Source: Nostoc sp. NIES-4103 (lineage in GTDB: Bacteria; Cyanobacteriota; Cyanobacteriia; Cyanobacteriales; Nostocaceae). Taken from it: a stretch of DNA of 64,000 nucleotides. Where the stretch lies: contig NZ_AP018288.1 of the NCBI RefSeq assembly GCF_002368335.1, positions 4,717,787 to 4,781,786 on the forward strand, given 5' to 3'. The notes under the pieces were generated by a model. That model ran no database searches. It was not told the origin of the DNA and worked only from the letters and a program-made list of their open reading frames with translations. A program made the position numbers and the translations under genes. Below, in pieces: positions 27,500 through 36,347 of this stretch. Position 1 is the stretch's first letter. Each line of letters opens with the position of its first letter.

Positions 27500-28066
27500 A
27501 TGCTTTCAGAACGCTTTACCACAGCCCTGACATACGCAACGGAACTTCACGCTAGCCAAGTCCGTAAAGGTTCAAGTGTTCCCTACGTGGCTCATTTATT
27601 AGGTGTTGCCAGTATTGCTTTAGAATACGGTGCAAATGAGGACGAAGCCATAGCTGCACTATTACATGATGCGATAGAAGACCAAGGCGGTGCAGTAACA
27701 CGCGAACAAATTCGCCGTCGCTTCGGTGAAAATGTTACAGCAATTGTAAATGGTTGTACGGATGCGGATACTATACCTAAACCCCCTTGGCGACAGCGCA
27801 AGGAAGGATACATTGCTCACATTGCCACTGCTTCCCCATCAGTACTATTGGTATCAGCAGCGGATAAACTCCACAATGCCCGCTCTATCCTCAAAGATTA
27901 CCGTGTGTTAGGCGAATCTCTCTGGGAACGTTTTCAAGGGGGCAAAGAGGGTACTCTTTGGTATTATCGATCGCTTGTGGATGCGTTCAATCAAACTGGA
28001 ACTACTGCAATTGGTCAAGAGTTAGAACGAGTAGTTACAGAAATTGAGCTATTGGCAGCTAAATAA
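27500..28066 (+). CDS. HD-domain hydrolase, SpoT/MESH1-like
   Basis: This 188-residue protein has the HD pattern of (p)ppGpp hydrolases: YVAHLLGVASIALEYG (first His), ALLHDAIEDQGG (HD plus ED), and SAADKLHNARSIL (Asp). It lacks synthetase, TGS and ACT domains, so it would be a stand-alone small alarmone hydrolase or another nucleotide phosphohydrolase. It is cytoplasmic and has no operon partner. GAAGG/TTCATACTT short repeats follow the stop. Confidence 0.85.
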   Translation: MLSERFTTALTYATELHASQVRKGSSVPYVAHLLGVASIALEYGANEDEAIAALLHDAIEDQGGAVTREQIRRRFGENVTAIVNGCTDADTIPKPPWRQRKEGYIAHIATASPSVLLVSAADKLHNARSILKDYRVLGESLWERFQGGKEGTLWYYRSLVDAFNQTGTTAIGQELERVVTEIELLAAK

Positions 28067-28178
28067 AAAATGAAGGTTGAAGAATGAAGGCTGAAAAAGT
28101 ATATATTTCATACTTCATACTTCATAACCTCATACTTGTTTGTGCAAAACTGTAACGGAAAGAACAGTCTTTTGTTAA

Positions 28179-29195
28179 CTAACGGAACATACTACTAACT
28201 GAGGTATCCTCATGAATCCGCCAGATAGTTTCCCCTAGGAGATTAGCCACTGAAAGCACAACTAGTTGGGGAAATCTTTTACTTTCTGGTATAGGAATCG
28301 TGTTAGTGACAATAACCTCCTCGAATAAGCCACTTGACAACCGCTCAATTGCTGGTGGCGAAAAAACTGCATGAGTTGCACAGGCATATACGCGACTTGC
28401 TCCTTCTTCACGCAGCAAACGCGCTCCTTCGGCAATTGTGCCGCCTGTATCGATCATGTCATCTACCAAAACTGCCGTTTTACCCTTGACATCGCCGATG
28501 ACATTCAAGACTTCGGCTATGTTGTGAGCTTGACGGCGTTTATCAATAATGGCTAGTGGAGCATCATTGAGCTTGTTGGCAAATGCCCTAGCCCGTGCTA
28601 CACCACCGACATCAGGGGAAACAACCACAAGGTCAGGCAGGTTTTTGCTGGCTAAATAATCTAGCAATACTGGTGAACCATAAACATGATCAAATGGTAT
28701 GTCGAAATAGCCCTGAATTTGAGCGGAGTGCAAATCCATTGCTAGAACGCGGTTAGCACCAGCTTCAGTGATGAGGTTAGCCACCAGTTTAGCAGTGATT
28801 GACTCACGTCCTGCCGTTTTGCGATCAGCGCGAGCATAACCATAGTATGGAATTACTGCTGTGACTTGTCGTGCGGAAGCTCTACGACAAGCATCAATCA
28901 TAATTAGTAATTCCATCAAGTGATCATTCACGGGTTGACAAGATGGCTGGATTAAATAAACATCACAACCCCGAATCGATTCCTGGATTTGAACGTATAG
29001 TTCTCCATCCGCAAATCTTTTGCGAATCATTGGCCCCAAGTCCATGCCCAGGTAACGAGCGACTTCTTGAGACAGTTGTAAATTGGCAGAGCCAGAAAAT
29101 AGCCGCAGGCGATGATTTTCAGTCAGTCCTGTTGCAGCTGGTTGCACTTTTAAAGTTGCAGAACTGAGCACAGCAGATCCTCGATGTGCATTCAT
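28179..29195 (-). CDS. prs: Ribose-phosphate pyrophosphokinase
   Basis: This 338-residue enzyme makes PRPP from ribose 5-phosphate and ATP. It shows LFSGSANLQLSQEVARYLG at the N-terminus, IPYYGYARADRKTAGRESI (ATP loop), the VVSPDVGGVARARAFA region and the PRPP loop VLVDDMIDTGGTIAEGA. Compared with typical ~315-residue enzymes it has about 25 extra N-terminal residues, common in cyanobacteria. Monocistronic. Confidence 0.95.
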   Translation of the reverse strand: MNAHRGSAVLSSATLKVQPAATGLTENHRLRLFSGSANLQLSQEVARYLGMDLGPMIRKRFADGELYVQIQESIRGCDVYLIQPSCQPVNDHLMELLIMIDACRRASARQVTAVIPYYGYARADRKTAGRESITAKLVANLITEAGANRVLAMDLHSAQIQGYFDIPFDHVYGSPVLLDYLASKNLPDLVVVSPDVGGVARARAFANKLNDAPLAIIDKRRQAHNIAEVLNVIGDVKGKTAVLVDDMIDTGGTIAEGARLLREEGASRVYACATHAVFSPPAIERLSSGLFEEVIVTNTIPIPESKRFPQLVVLSVANLLGETIWRIHEDTSVSSMFR

Positions 29196-29988
29196 GGCAA
29201 TAGTATCATTAGATAATTAGCAGATTTAACTTAGATAGCCTAAAAAAAACATCTGTGAGTTTTGTTAAAGCTTTCATACAAACTTTAAACATTTCTCCAT
29301 AAAACTATCGATGGCTCGTTTTTAACCATTATGGTAAACAAACCATTGATTGCCTGACTGAACATCAAGTCCGGGAAATAGTTCCATAGTTAAGATATTT
29401 TGGGTTAGTAGGAAAAAACTCGAATCTCTCCGAGTAGTTCTAGATAAAATATTGCTTATACTCATTTTATTGATAACTGAGAGCCAATCCTTCATAGCTT
29501 AAGCAATATTGAACTGGGGCTGGTGGAAGCAGAAACATGATTCAATAAATAGCCCAGAAGCATGTGAATGTTTGCTGAATCTTCTATAATCTTAGCTACA
29601 AAATTATAAACTAAGTAAACTATATTTCATTTCTAATTGAAAATAGCATAAAAAACTTTAATAACCAGGCAAGTCAGTTTAATTTTTCTCTGCTTGAGTT
29701 GTGTTTGTGGGCAAGTGTTAGGAGTTAGGAGGTGGATCAGCGTGGTCAGGCATCCCAACACGAGAGTTTCCGTTGTTAGCGAGTCTTTGAGCCTCTGGGT
29801 CGCTACCTTACCGTAGTGGCTCCCCTTGGGAGAAGGAGCGAGCGTTACCTGAAGGGTAGGAGCGGTCAACAATAGGAAAGTCAAAACAAGCCAGTGTGTT
29901 GCAAGGTTTCCTCCGTTGTAGACGCGCTTTGCACGGCTTCCCGCAGGGTAGCAACTAGCTCTCAAAAGTCATGGATTTTGAATTGATT
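29196..29988. repeat. Repeat-bearing intergenic region
   Basis: 29196-29700 is A/T-rich with no gene. About 29720-29960 holds dispersed repeat sequence rich in GGGAG/CTCCC and CGCGCTTTGC motifs, including CGGCTTCCCGCAGGGTA at 29934-29950, which occurs again exactly at 57271-57287. An open minus-strand frame through it (29633-29965) reads repeat sequence and is not accepted as a gene. Confidence 0.55.
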
Positions 29989-30179
29989 AGGACTTACGCG
30001 CATTGTCATATTTTTTTTGCCTGAGTTGTCAAAGGTCAATAGTCAATAGTCCAAAAAACCTTGATTTTTGAACACCAGTTTGCAAGGGCAGAGGGAACCT
30101 TCGCACGCAACTGGCTCCCCTTGACTTTTGACTATTGACTGCCATCGCAGAAAATATGTGTGCCAGTTGCGTAAGTCCT
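29989..30179. mobile_element. MITE-like element with AGGACTTACGC ends
   Basis: The left end AGGACTTACGCG and right end GCGTAAGTCCT are inverted, and similarity continues inward (ATATTTT against AAAATAT; GGTCAATAGTCAATAG against CTATTGACT). It is about 191 bp with no ORF. The GGACTTACGC end is one I associate with repeated elements in Nostocales. A target duplication could not be confirmed. Confidence 0.6.
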
Positions 30180-30328
30180 GTTGATTTTTCTTCCATCCTC
30201 CATATTCAACTGGGGGTATACCCGTTGGGTAGGGTAGAATATTGCCGCAGGTAACTGTCCGTCGCCGCTGGGATTTATCTTTGTGAGTGACTTCCTGCTC
30301 AGTTGCCACCACACTAAATTGATCCATC

Positions 30329-32008
30329 ATGCAACCACCCATTACTGTTGGCACTGTCCTGCAAAATCGTTATCGCGTGATTCAAATTCTCGGACAAGGG
30401 GGATTTGGTAGAACTTATCTGGCAGAAGACCAGAGGCGGTTTAATGAACTGTGCGCGATCAAGGAATTGATTCCATTGGCAACAGGATCTCATGCTTGGG
30501 AAAAGGCACAAGAACTTTTCCAGCGAGAGGCCACTATTTTATATCAAATCGAACACCCGCAAGTACCTAAATTCAGAGAAAAATTTGAGCAAGACCAACG
30601 CTTATTTTTAGTGGAAGACTACGTTGCAGGTAAGACGTATCGCACTTTATTAAGCGATCGCCAGGCTGTTGGTCAAACTTTTAATGAAACTGAAGTGTTA
30701 CAGTTAATACGCTCATTATTGCCTGTTTTAGAGCATATTCATAGTCGCGGCATTATTCACCGGGATATCTCACCGGAAAATATTATTTTGCGAGATAGCG
30801 ATGCTAAACCGGTGTTAATTGACTTTGGAGTGGTCAAAGAACTGGCAACACGTTTGCAATCCCCAGATACTACATCGTCTGTCACCACTGTGGGAAAATT
30901 AGGCTATTCTCCCAGTGAACAAATGCAAACAGGACGAGCTTATCCCAATAGTGATTTGTATGCTCTAGCGGTGACAGCAATAGTGTTGTTAACTGGTAAA
31001 GAACCAAGTGATTTATTTGATGAAAACCAATTGACTTGGAATTGGCAAAGGTGGGTAAGAGTCAATCCCCAATTTGCTTTAGTTTTAAATCGGATGTTGA
31101 ATCGCGTACCAAGCGATCGCTACCAAACTGCTGCTGATGTCGCCCAAGCTTTACAATATCCAGAACTACCCAGCGTCCCCAGTCCTCAATTATCCAACGT
31201 TCAAACTGTTGCGGTTGGTCGCCGCCCCGACCCCGTACCACCAGCTGCGCCCACCATCAAACCTGATCCAGTAATTCCACCAAGCCCTAGTAACTCTGTT
31301 TTAGATAATCCCTTGGCCCTTGGGGCAATTGGCAGTGCTGTTGTAATTTTAGCCGGGTTCGGTTCTTGGGCACTGGTCAGTTCTATCCGCAGTCAGTCCA
31401 AAGCACCAACAAATGAAACAACACCACAAACCTTTCCTTCACCTGTTATTTCTGGTGGTACTACATTTGAACCGACACCCACACCTACAACTACTGAGAT
31501 TCAACCAGTAGTTTCTACTAGGCGTATCAATGTGAGAGATTCTGGCACAACTGTAATTGAAGATACTCTCAAGGCAAATCAAATTATCGAATATAGCTTT
31601 TTTGCGCCAGAAAAAGTCAAGTTAAATGCATTTCTCGACCAAGGAAATGGCATTACGTTCTCAGTGTTGCGTTCTAATCAACAACCAGTAGATAATAGTG
31701 CCCTGCAAGTTACATCCTATCAAGGAATATTGCCGCTTACTGGTAGGTACACCATTAGGTTAGTTCTAGCTCCAGGAATTACAGAAAGTAACTATAACCT
31801 GAATGTGGCATTAGAAAAACCCATAGAGGCAACACCAACACTCACGCCGACACTAACACCAACACCAACAATTACACCAACTACAACCCCAACACCAACA
31901 ATTACACCGACTCTAACACCAACACCAACGCCAACACCTGATACAGAAACCACCCCACCTGTTGATAGCACAATAATACCAGTTCCTCAGCCAGGAACTT
32001 CACCTTAA
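30329..32008 (+). CDS. Membrane Ser/Thr kinase with C-terminal PPC-like domain
   Basis: This 559-residue protein has a kinase domain (about 14-275): G-loop LGQGGFGRTY, K45 in CAIKEL, HRDISPEN (144-151) and DFG (165-167). The lysine usual in HRDxK is Ser here. After a Pro-rich linker a membrane span lies at about 330-353. The outer part has a beta-rich unit (about 395-500: IEYSFFAPEKVKLNAFLDQG, LPLTGRYTIRLVLAPG) resembling pre-peptidase C-terminal domains, then a Thr-Pro repeat tail (505-545). Four bases separate it from bioD, so the two are probably one transcript. Confidence 0.9.
   Translation: MQPPITVGTVLQNRYRVIQILGQGGFGRTYLAEDQRRFNELCAIKELIPLATGSHAWEKAQELFQREATILYQIEHPQVPKFREKFEQDQRLFLVEDYVAGKTYRTLLSDRQAVGQTFNETEVLQLIRSLLPVLEHIHSRGIIHRDISPENIILRDSDAKPVLIDFGVVKELATRLQSPDTTSSVTTVGKLGYSPSEQMQTGRAYPNSDLYALAVTAIVLLTGKEPSDLFDENQLTWNWQRWVRVNPQFALVLNRMLNRVPSDRYQTAADVAQALQYPELPSVPSPQLSNVQTVAVGRRPDPVPPAAPTIKPDPVIPPSPSNSVLDNPLALGAIGSAVVILAGFGSWALVSSIRSQSKAPTNETTPQTFPSPVISGGTTFEPTPTPTTTEIQPVVSTRRINVRDSGTTVIEDTLKANQIIEYSFFAPEKVKLNAFLDQGNGITFSVLRSNQQPVDNSALQVTSYQGILPLTGRYTIRLVLAPGITESNYNLNVALEKPIEATPTLTPTLTPTPTITPTTTPTPTITPTLTPTPTPTPDTETTPPVDSTIIPVPQPGTSP
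31828..31944. repeat. Coding ACACCAAC-type microsatellite
   Basis: Twelve-base-like units (ACACCAACA, ATTACACCG) within the kinase gene encode the Thr-Pro tail. Such tracts vary in length between strains. Confidence 0.7.
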
Positions 32009-32012
32009 AATA

Positions 32013-32693
32013 ATGTCAAATACACTATTAATTACTGCAACTGATACCGACGCGGGCAAAACTGTTTTAACAAGCGCTTTAGCAGCTTATTGGCAAAAAT
32101 ATTTCCCACACCGTAGTTGGGGAATCATGAAACCAATTCAATCAGGGATTGGCGATCGCGAATGGTACCAAAATTTGTTTACACTGGAACAATCCGCCCA
32201 AGAAATTACACCATTATATTTTCAAGCACCTCTAGCACCTCCCTTAGCAGCAAGGCAAGAAAATCGACAAGTAGATTTAGGTGTAGTTTGGCAGGTTTTA
32301 TCAGAATTGCGATCGCGCCGTGATTTTCTGTTGGTAGAAGCCTTGGGAGGCTTAGGTTCACCTGTTACTGAAGAATTGACAGTGGCAGATTTAGCCGCAG
32401 AATGGCGTTTGCCAACGGTGTTGGTAGTACCAGTAAGACTAGGTGCGATCGCGCAAGCAGTAGCGAATGTAGCATTAGCGAGACAAACACGCGTAAATCT
32501 CAAAGGAATTGTACTTAACTGCGTACAACCGCGTTCAGATGCACAAATAGCTGATTGGACACCACCAGATTTAGTGCAATCACTTACAAATACCCCAGTT
32601 TTAGGTTGTCTGCCTTATCTGGAAAATCGCACTGATTTAGATAAACTCGCTCAAGTAGCATCAAATTTGGATTTGGAAAGGTTACTGAGTTAG
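32013..32693 (+). CDS. bioD: Dethiobiotin synthetase
   Basis: This 226-residue ATP-dependent carboxylase of biotin synthesis has the P-loop-like TATDTDAGKT (8-17), GIMKPIQSG and LLVEALGGLGSPV, matching BioD. It closes the ureido ring of 7,8-diaminononanoate. It follows the kinase gene with a 4-bp gap. The stop TAG lies inside the adjacent TTAGGAG tandem repeat. No other bio gene is nearby. Confidence 0.92.
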   Translation: MSNTLLITATDTDAGKTVLTSALAAYWQKYFPHRSWGIMKPIQSGIGDREWYQNLFTLEQSAQEITPLYFQAPLAPPLAARQENRQVDLGVVWQVLSELRSRRDFLLVEALGGLGSPVTEELTVADLAAEWRLPTVLVVPVRLGAIAQAVANVALARQTRVNLKGIVLNCVQPRSDAQIADWTPPDLVQSLTNTPVLGCLPYLENRTDLDKLAQVASNLDLERLLS

Positions 32694-32722
32694 GAGTTAG
32701 GAGTTAGGAGTTAGGAGTTAAG
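32687..32722. repeat. TTAGGAG short tandem repeat
   Basis: Five near-perfect 7-bp units begin at the bioD stop codon. A C-rich CTCATCTCCC tract follows at about 32737-32765. The same TTAGGAG unit recurs at 39461-39487 and, inverted, at 39672-39697. Confidence 0.85.
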
Positions 32723-32839
32723 ATTATACTCTTTGTCCCCTCATCTCCCTCATCTCCCCTGCTCCCCTTCGCTCACACAAAACCATTAAACTAGGAAAAT
32801 AACCTAAGTTAGCTGTACATAAACTAGCTTGTCTTCACA

Positions 32840-34057
32840 ATGGTTTCCACTTTTCCCAACCCGGCTTCTATTGATTTATCTCGCGTTCGGCTGTCGATTC
32901 GCTCATTGCAACCACAATTGGTAGAATGGCGGCGGCGACTGCATCAAAAACCAGAGTTGGGTTTTAAAGAAAAACTCACTGGGGAATTTATTTCACAAAA
33001 GCTGCAAGAATGGGGAATTGACCATCAAACAGGTATTGCTCAAACTGGTATTGTTGCCACAATCAAAGGTAGCAAACCTGGTACTGAGAAAGTATTGGCA
33101 ATTCGGGCTGATATGGATGCTTTGCCAATTCAAGAGTTGAATGAAGTATCCTATTGTTCGCAGCATGATGGAGTGATGCACGCTTGTGGACATGATGGTC
33201 ATACAGCGATCGCTTTAGGTACAGCTTATTATCTTAATCAGCATCGTGAAGAGTTTGCTGGCACTGTGAAAATTATTTTTCAGCCAGCGGAGGAAGGGCC
33301 GGGAGGTGCAAAGCCGATGGTTGAGGCTGGGGTACTGAAAAACCCTGATGTGGATGCGATTATCGGTTTGCATTTGTGGAATAATTTGCCTTTGGGAACG
33401 GTGGGTGTCCGCAGTGGCGCGTTGATGGCGGCTGTGGAGTTATTTGACTGCACAATTTTTGGTAAAGGTGGACATGGTGCCATACCCCATCAAACTGTAG
33501 ATTCTATCGTGGTGGCAGCCCAAATTGTCAATGCTTTGCAAACTATTGTAGCGCGGAATGTCAATCCTATTGATTCAGCAGTGGTGACTGTGGGCGCACT
33601 TCATGCAGGTACAACACATAATGTGATTGCTGATACCGCTAGTATGAAAGGAACTGTGCGGTATTTTAATCCTGCTTACAAAGGCTTTTTTAAACAGCGC
33701 ATTGAACAGGTAATTGCGGGAATTTGTCAAAGTCATGGTGCTAAATATGACTTAAAATATCAGGAACTTTATCCACCAGTGATTAATGATGCGACAATGG
33801 CAGAATTGGTGCGATCGCAAGCCGAACAAGTCATAGAAACACCTGTGGGCATTGTACCAGAGTGTCAAACTATGGGCGGTGAGGATATGTCTTTCTTTTT
33901 GGAAGAGGTTCCTGGTTGCTATTTCTTTTTAGGTTCTGCTAATCCTGAGAAAGATTTGGCTTATCCTCATCATCATCCGCGATTTGATTTTGATGAAACG
34001 GCTTTGGCGATGGGTGTGGAAATATTCGTCCGTTGTGTGGAGAAGTTTTTTAGTTGA
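32840..34057 (+). CDS. M20-family amidohydrolase (N-acyl amino acid type)
   Basis: This 405-residue metal-dependent peptidase-like enzyme has WRRRLHQKPELGFKE, the metal motif HACGHDGH, PAEEGPGGAKPM, IGLHLWNNLPLG, the dimerisation-domain segment FGKGGHGAIPHQTVD and the last metal His in PHHHPRFDFDE. It matches the hippurate hydrolase/N-acetyl amino acid amidohydrolase group; the exact amide is unknown. There is no signal peptide, so it is cytoplasmic. Confidence 0.92.
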   Translation: MVSTFPNPASIDLSRVRLSIRSLQPQLVEWRRRLHQKPELGFKEKLTGEFISQKLQEWGIDHQTGIAQTGIVATIKGSKPGTEKVLAIRADMDALPIQELNEVSYCSQHDGVMHACGHDGHTAIALGTAYYLNQHREEFAGTVKIIFQPAEEGPGGAKPMVEAGVLKNPDVDAIIGLHLWNNLPLGTVGVRSGALMAAVELFDCTIFGKGGHGAIPHQTVDSIVVAAQIVNALQTIVARNVNPIDSAVVTVGALHAGTTHNVIADTASMKGTVRYFNPAYKGFFKQRIEQVIAGICQSHGAKYDLKYQELYPPVINDATMAELVRSQAEQVIETPVGIVPECQTMGGEDMSFFLEEVPGCYFFLGSANPEKDLAYPHHHPRFDFDETALAMGVEIFVRCVEKFFS

Positions 34058-34494
34058 TTGAGTTTGAAAAGTTTGATTTTTAATCGTAAAGAAAAAGTAT
34101 CAAGTAGGGTGTGTTATGCCGAAGGCTAACGCACCTTTAATTATTGGCGTCTATTCTAGCTAGTGGAATAAATTATTAACGAACCGCCAAGACGCAGAGG
34201 ACGCAGAGAGAATAAAAAGATATTTTCAGGACAATTTTAAGATAATTAAAATTATAGGTGTTGCTGAATTTGGATATGAAATTCAAAAATCAAGTTTTCT
34301 CAACTTTTCCTCTCTGCGCCTCTGCGTCTCTGCGTGAGAAAAATTCATATTCTCAATCAGCAACGCCAAATTATAGAGGCTAATTGCTATCAGCCGCAGT
34401 GCCAGGTATCGAAAAGCTAGAACCTGCAAGGCTTCGTGAAATACATCTTGTTTATAAACTTTAACAAATCTTGGAAAGCTTTATAGATTATAAT
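34058..34494. repeat. Intergenic inverted 'GACGCAGAG' repeat
   Basis: CGCCAAGACGCAGAGGACGC (about 34181-34200) is opposed at about 34312-34335 by CTCTGCGCCTCTGCGTCTCT, so this spacer can fold into a long hairpin. The same family appears at about 35927-35955, 37470-37500, 39550-39630, 49340-49355 and 63588-63606. No gene is seen. Confidence 0.7.
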
Positions 34495-35838
34495 TTACAA
34501 GTCTGAACGCGAGACAAGACTCCACCCCACCAACAACCCATCCATCGCAGCCATCAAACCCGCCGGTAGATGCCCTTCGGGAGCCTCTAGGGAAAAGTTC
34601 ATGTTTTTGTATGACAGCCAGTTTGACAGCCAGCTTCCTTGCTTGCGCCAGCCCACGCGATCGCCTAAACGACAATCCGTTTCATAATCCACTTTGCCGC
34701 CGCACTCTAGCCAAATGCGTTTTTGGACGCTAAAGCCAAAGTGTCCATTGCTGTATTTTAACCATAATTGGTCAATGGTGCGTAAGTCAGTACAGGGAAA
34801 ATTTTTAATTGATTCAGAACTAAGCCAGCCTTGTTCTTCTCTTTTGGTTACTTTCAGCATGACTCTGGTGGTTTCCTCATCTGCTGCTTTCCATTGACCC
34901 GCTTTGAGTAACTTCTCCAGGTTTTGGTAGTCTACCCCCACATCTGAAGCTAATATCAATTTTGTTGGATGATTCTCATTTCTTGTAAAACCCGTCTCAC
35001 CTTGCAAAGGAGAGAGTAAATTTAACCAGTCCTGCATGGTTTGGGGTCTGTCTTGTGCTTCTAGCGCCATACCTTGCAGAATTGCTTGATTGACTGCATC
35101 GCTAAGACTGGGGACAAGTTGCTGTGGTGGTATTAATTCCTCTTGTTCATACTTGCGGTTAAACGAATTGGTGGGACATTTACCAGTGACAGCATAATAA
35201 AGTGAGGCTGCTATACAGTACACATCTACTGTTGAGTGACGACTACCTTTATAGGTTAATTCATAAGGTGCAAATGCCTTGTTACCAAAAGGTCTGGAAA
35301 AGGTACTGGGTGGGGAAATATCCCCAGCAATACCAAAGTCTATCAGCACTGCTTTCCCAGAGTTGGGAACCCTCTGATCAAAGTTGAGCATTATATTAGG
35401 AGGGGTGACATCAAGATGAAAAATCCCTTTGTTATGTACATCTACCAAAGCCAAGCCAATTTGGCGGATGTATTTCACAGCTTCCGCTTCTGGTAACGCA
35501 CCGTGATTTTGTACATAGTTCCACAGACTTTCACCTGCTATGTATTGCATTTCTAAGCAGTAGCGTCCTTCTTCTTCAAAAAAGTCGAAGATTTGGACAA
35601 TGTGAGAGTGGGAGTCAGCACAACACATTGCTAGCATCTGTGCTTCTCTTTTGAAGCGTTCTATATACTTGGGATAATTTGGATCTTGTTGGACGCTGAT
35701 GTTGGGGGTTTTGATGACGACTCGGCGGTTTAGCTTGGTATGCATCGCTTGATAGGTGACAGCGAAACCGCCACCGCCTAAGTATTTTTCTATTTTGTAT
35801 TTGTCGTTGTATATTAGCTGTCCGTCTTGCCAGTTCAT
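34495..35838 (-). CDS. Ser/Thr kinase-GUN4 fusion protein
   Basis: From ATG 35838 the protein has 447 residues. The kinase domain (about 14-275) has LGGGGFAVTYQA, K43 in VVIKTP, HLDVTPPN (141-148, in place of HRDxKxxN) and DFG (167-169). A GUN4 domain follows (about 301-447): YQNLEKLLKAGQWKAADEET, FPCTDLRTIDQLWLKYSNGH, FGFSVQKRIW and APEGHLPAGL. GUN4 domains bind protoporphyrins and stimulate Mg-chelatase, so tetrapyrrole-sensing by a kinase is plausible, though unproved. There is no membrane segment. A longer N-terminal reading to 35970 is translated dispersed repeat and is rejected. Confidence 0.9.
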   Translation of the reverse strand: MNWQDGQLIYNDKYKIEKYLGGGGFAVTYQAMHTKLNRRVVIKTPNISVQQDPNYPKYIERFKREAQMLAMCCADSHSHIVQIFDFFEEEGRYCLEMQYIAGESLWNYVQNHGALPEAEAVKYIRQIGLALVDVHNKGIFHLDVTPPNIMLNFDQRVPNSGKAVLIDFGIAGDISPPSTFSRPFGNKAFAPYELTYKGSRHSTVDVYCIAASLYYAVTGKCPTNSFNRKYEQEELIPPQQLVPSLSDAVNQAILQGMALEAQDRPQTMQDWLNLLSPLQGETGFTRNENHPTKLILASDVGVDYQNLEKLLKAGQWKAADEETTRVMLKVTKREEQGWLSSESIKNFPCTDLRTIDQLWLKYSNGHFGFSVQKRIWLECGGKVDYETDCRLGDRVGWRKQGSWLSNWLSYKNMNFSLEAPEGHLPAGLMAAMDGLLVGWSLVSRSDL

Positions 35839-36347
35839 ACCCAAGTTTCTTAATGGCTTATGTTGATTTTGACACGCTTTTTCTTGGTTATGGTTGTGGT
35901 GCTGGTGAATTGGGGTATGAAAATTCACGCAGAGGCGCAGAGGCGCGGAGAGGAGATTAAGTAATGTCAAGAATGTTAACTTAAAGTGAAAGCGGCGTTA
36001 CTTTTGCGAACTCCGAAATAGCTTTTGCGAACGCCGAAATAACTTTTGCGTTCGCAAAAGCTATCAAGTCTACCCTCCCCTGAGTAAGGCTACGGCGTAC
36101 ATATATAGCTAGGGACTAGGGACTGGGGACTGGTGACTGGGTGGAAAGTCTTTTTGTGTCTAGGTTTTATTATCTGTTGATGTCCTAACACTACTGGCTA
36201 CTGCTATAAATCTCTACGTAATTGATGAATCTGGTTTTTACCCCACCCTAACCCTCCCCTTGTAAAGGGGAGGGAACTAGATTTTCTTATTTCCACCCTT
36301 TCTAAGGGGGGATTAAGGGGGGTATTCAACTTGTGTGTACAGCTATA
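35839..36347. repeat. Repeat-rich spacer between two kinase genes
   Basis: It contains a GACGCAGAGGCGCAGAGG repeat (about 35927-35955), three TTTTGCGAAC units, a 13-bp inverted repeat CTTTTGCGAACGC/GCGTTCGCAAAAG (36022-36034, 36048-36060), GGGACTGG tandem units (about 36110-36140) and a 10-bp hairpin CCCTCCCCTT/AAGGGGAGGG (36252-36274). No gene was recognised. Confidence 0.75.

Noticed and set aside
29633..29965. 110-codon minus-strand open frame
   Set aside because: It reads through dispersed repeat sequence, has no homology I recognise and no RBS; composition is that of the repeats.
30043..30354. 103-codon minus-strand open frame overlapping the kinase start
   Set aside because: It spans the GGACTTACGC-ended element and the 5' end of a clear kinase gene; no domain.
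35839..35970. N-terminal extension of the kinase-GUN4 frame
   Set aside because: It encodes LLSAPLRLCVNFHTP, the usual translation of the GACGCAGAG repeat; the kinase begins at MNWQDG.
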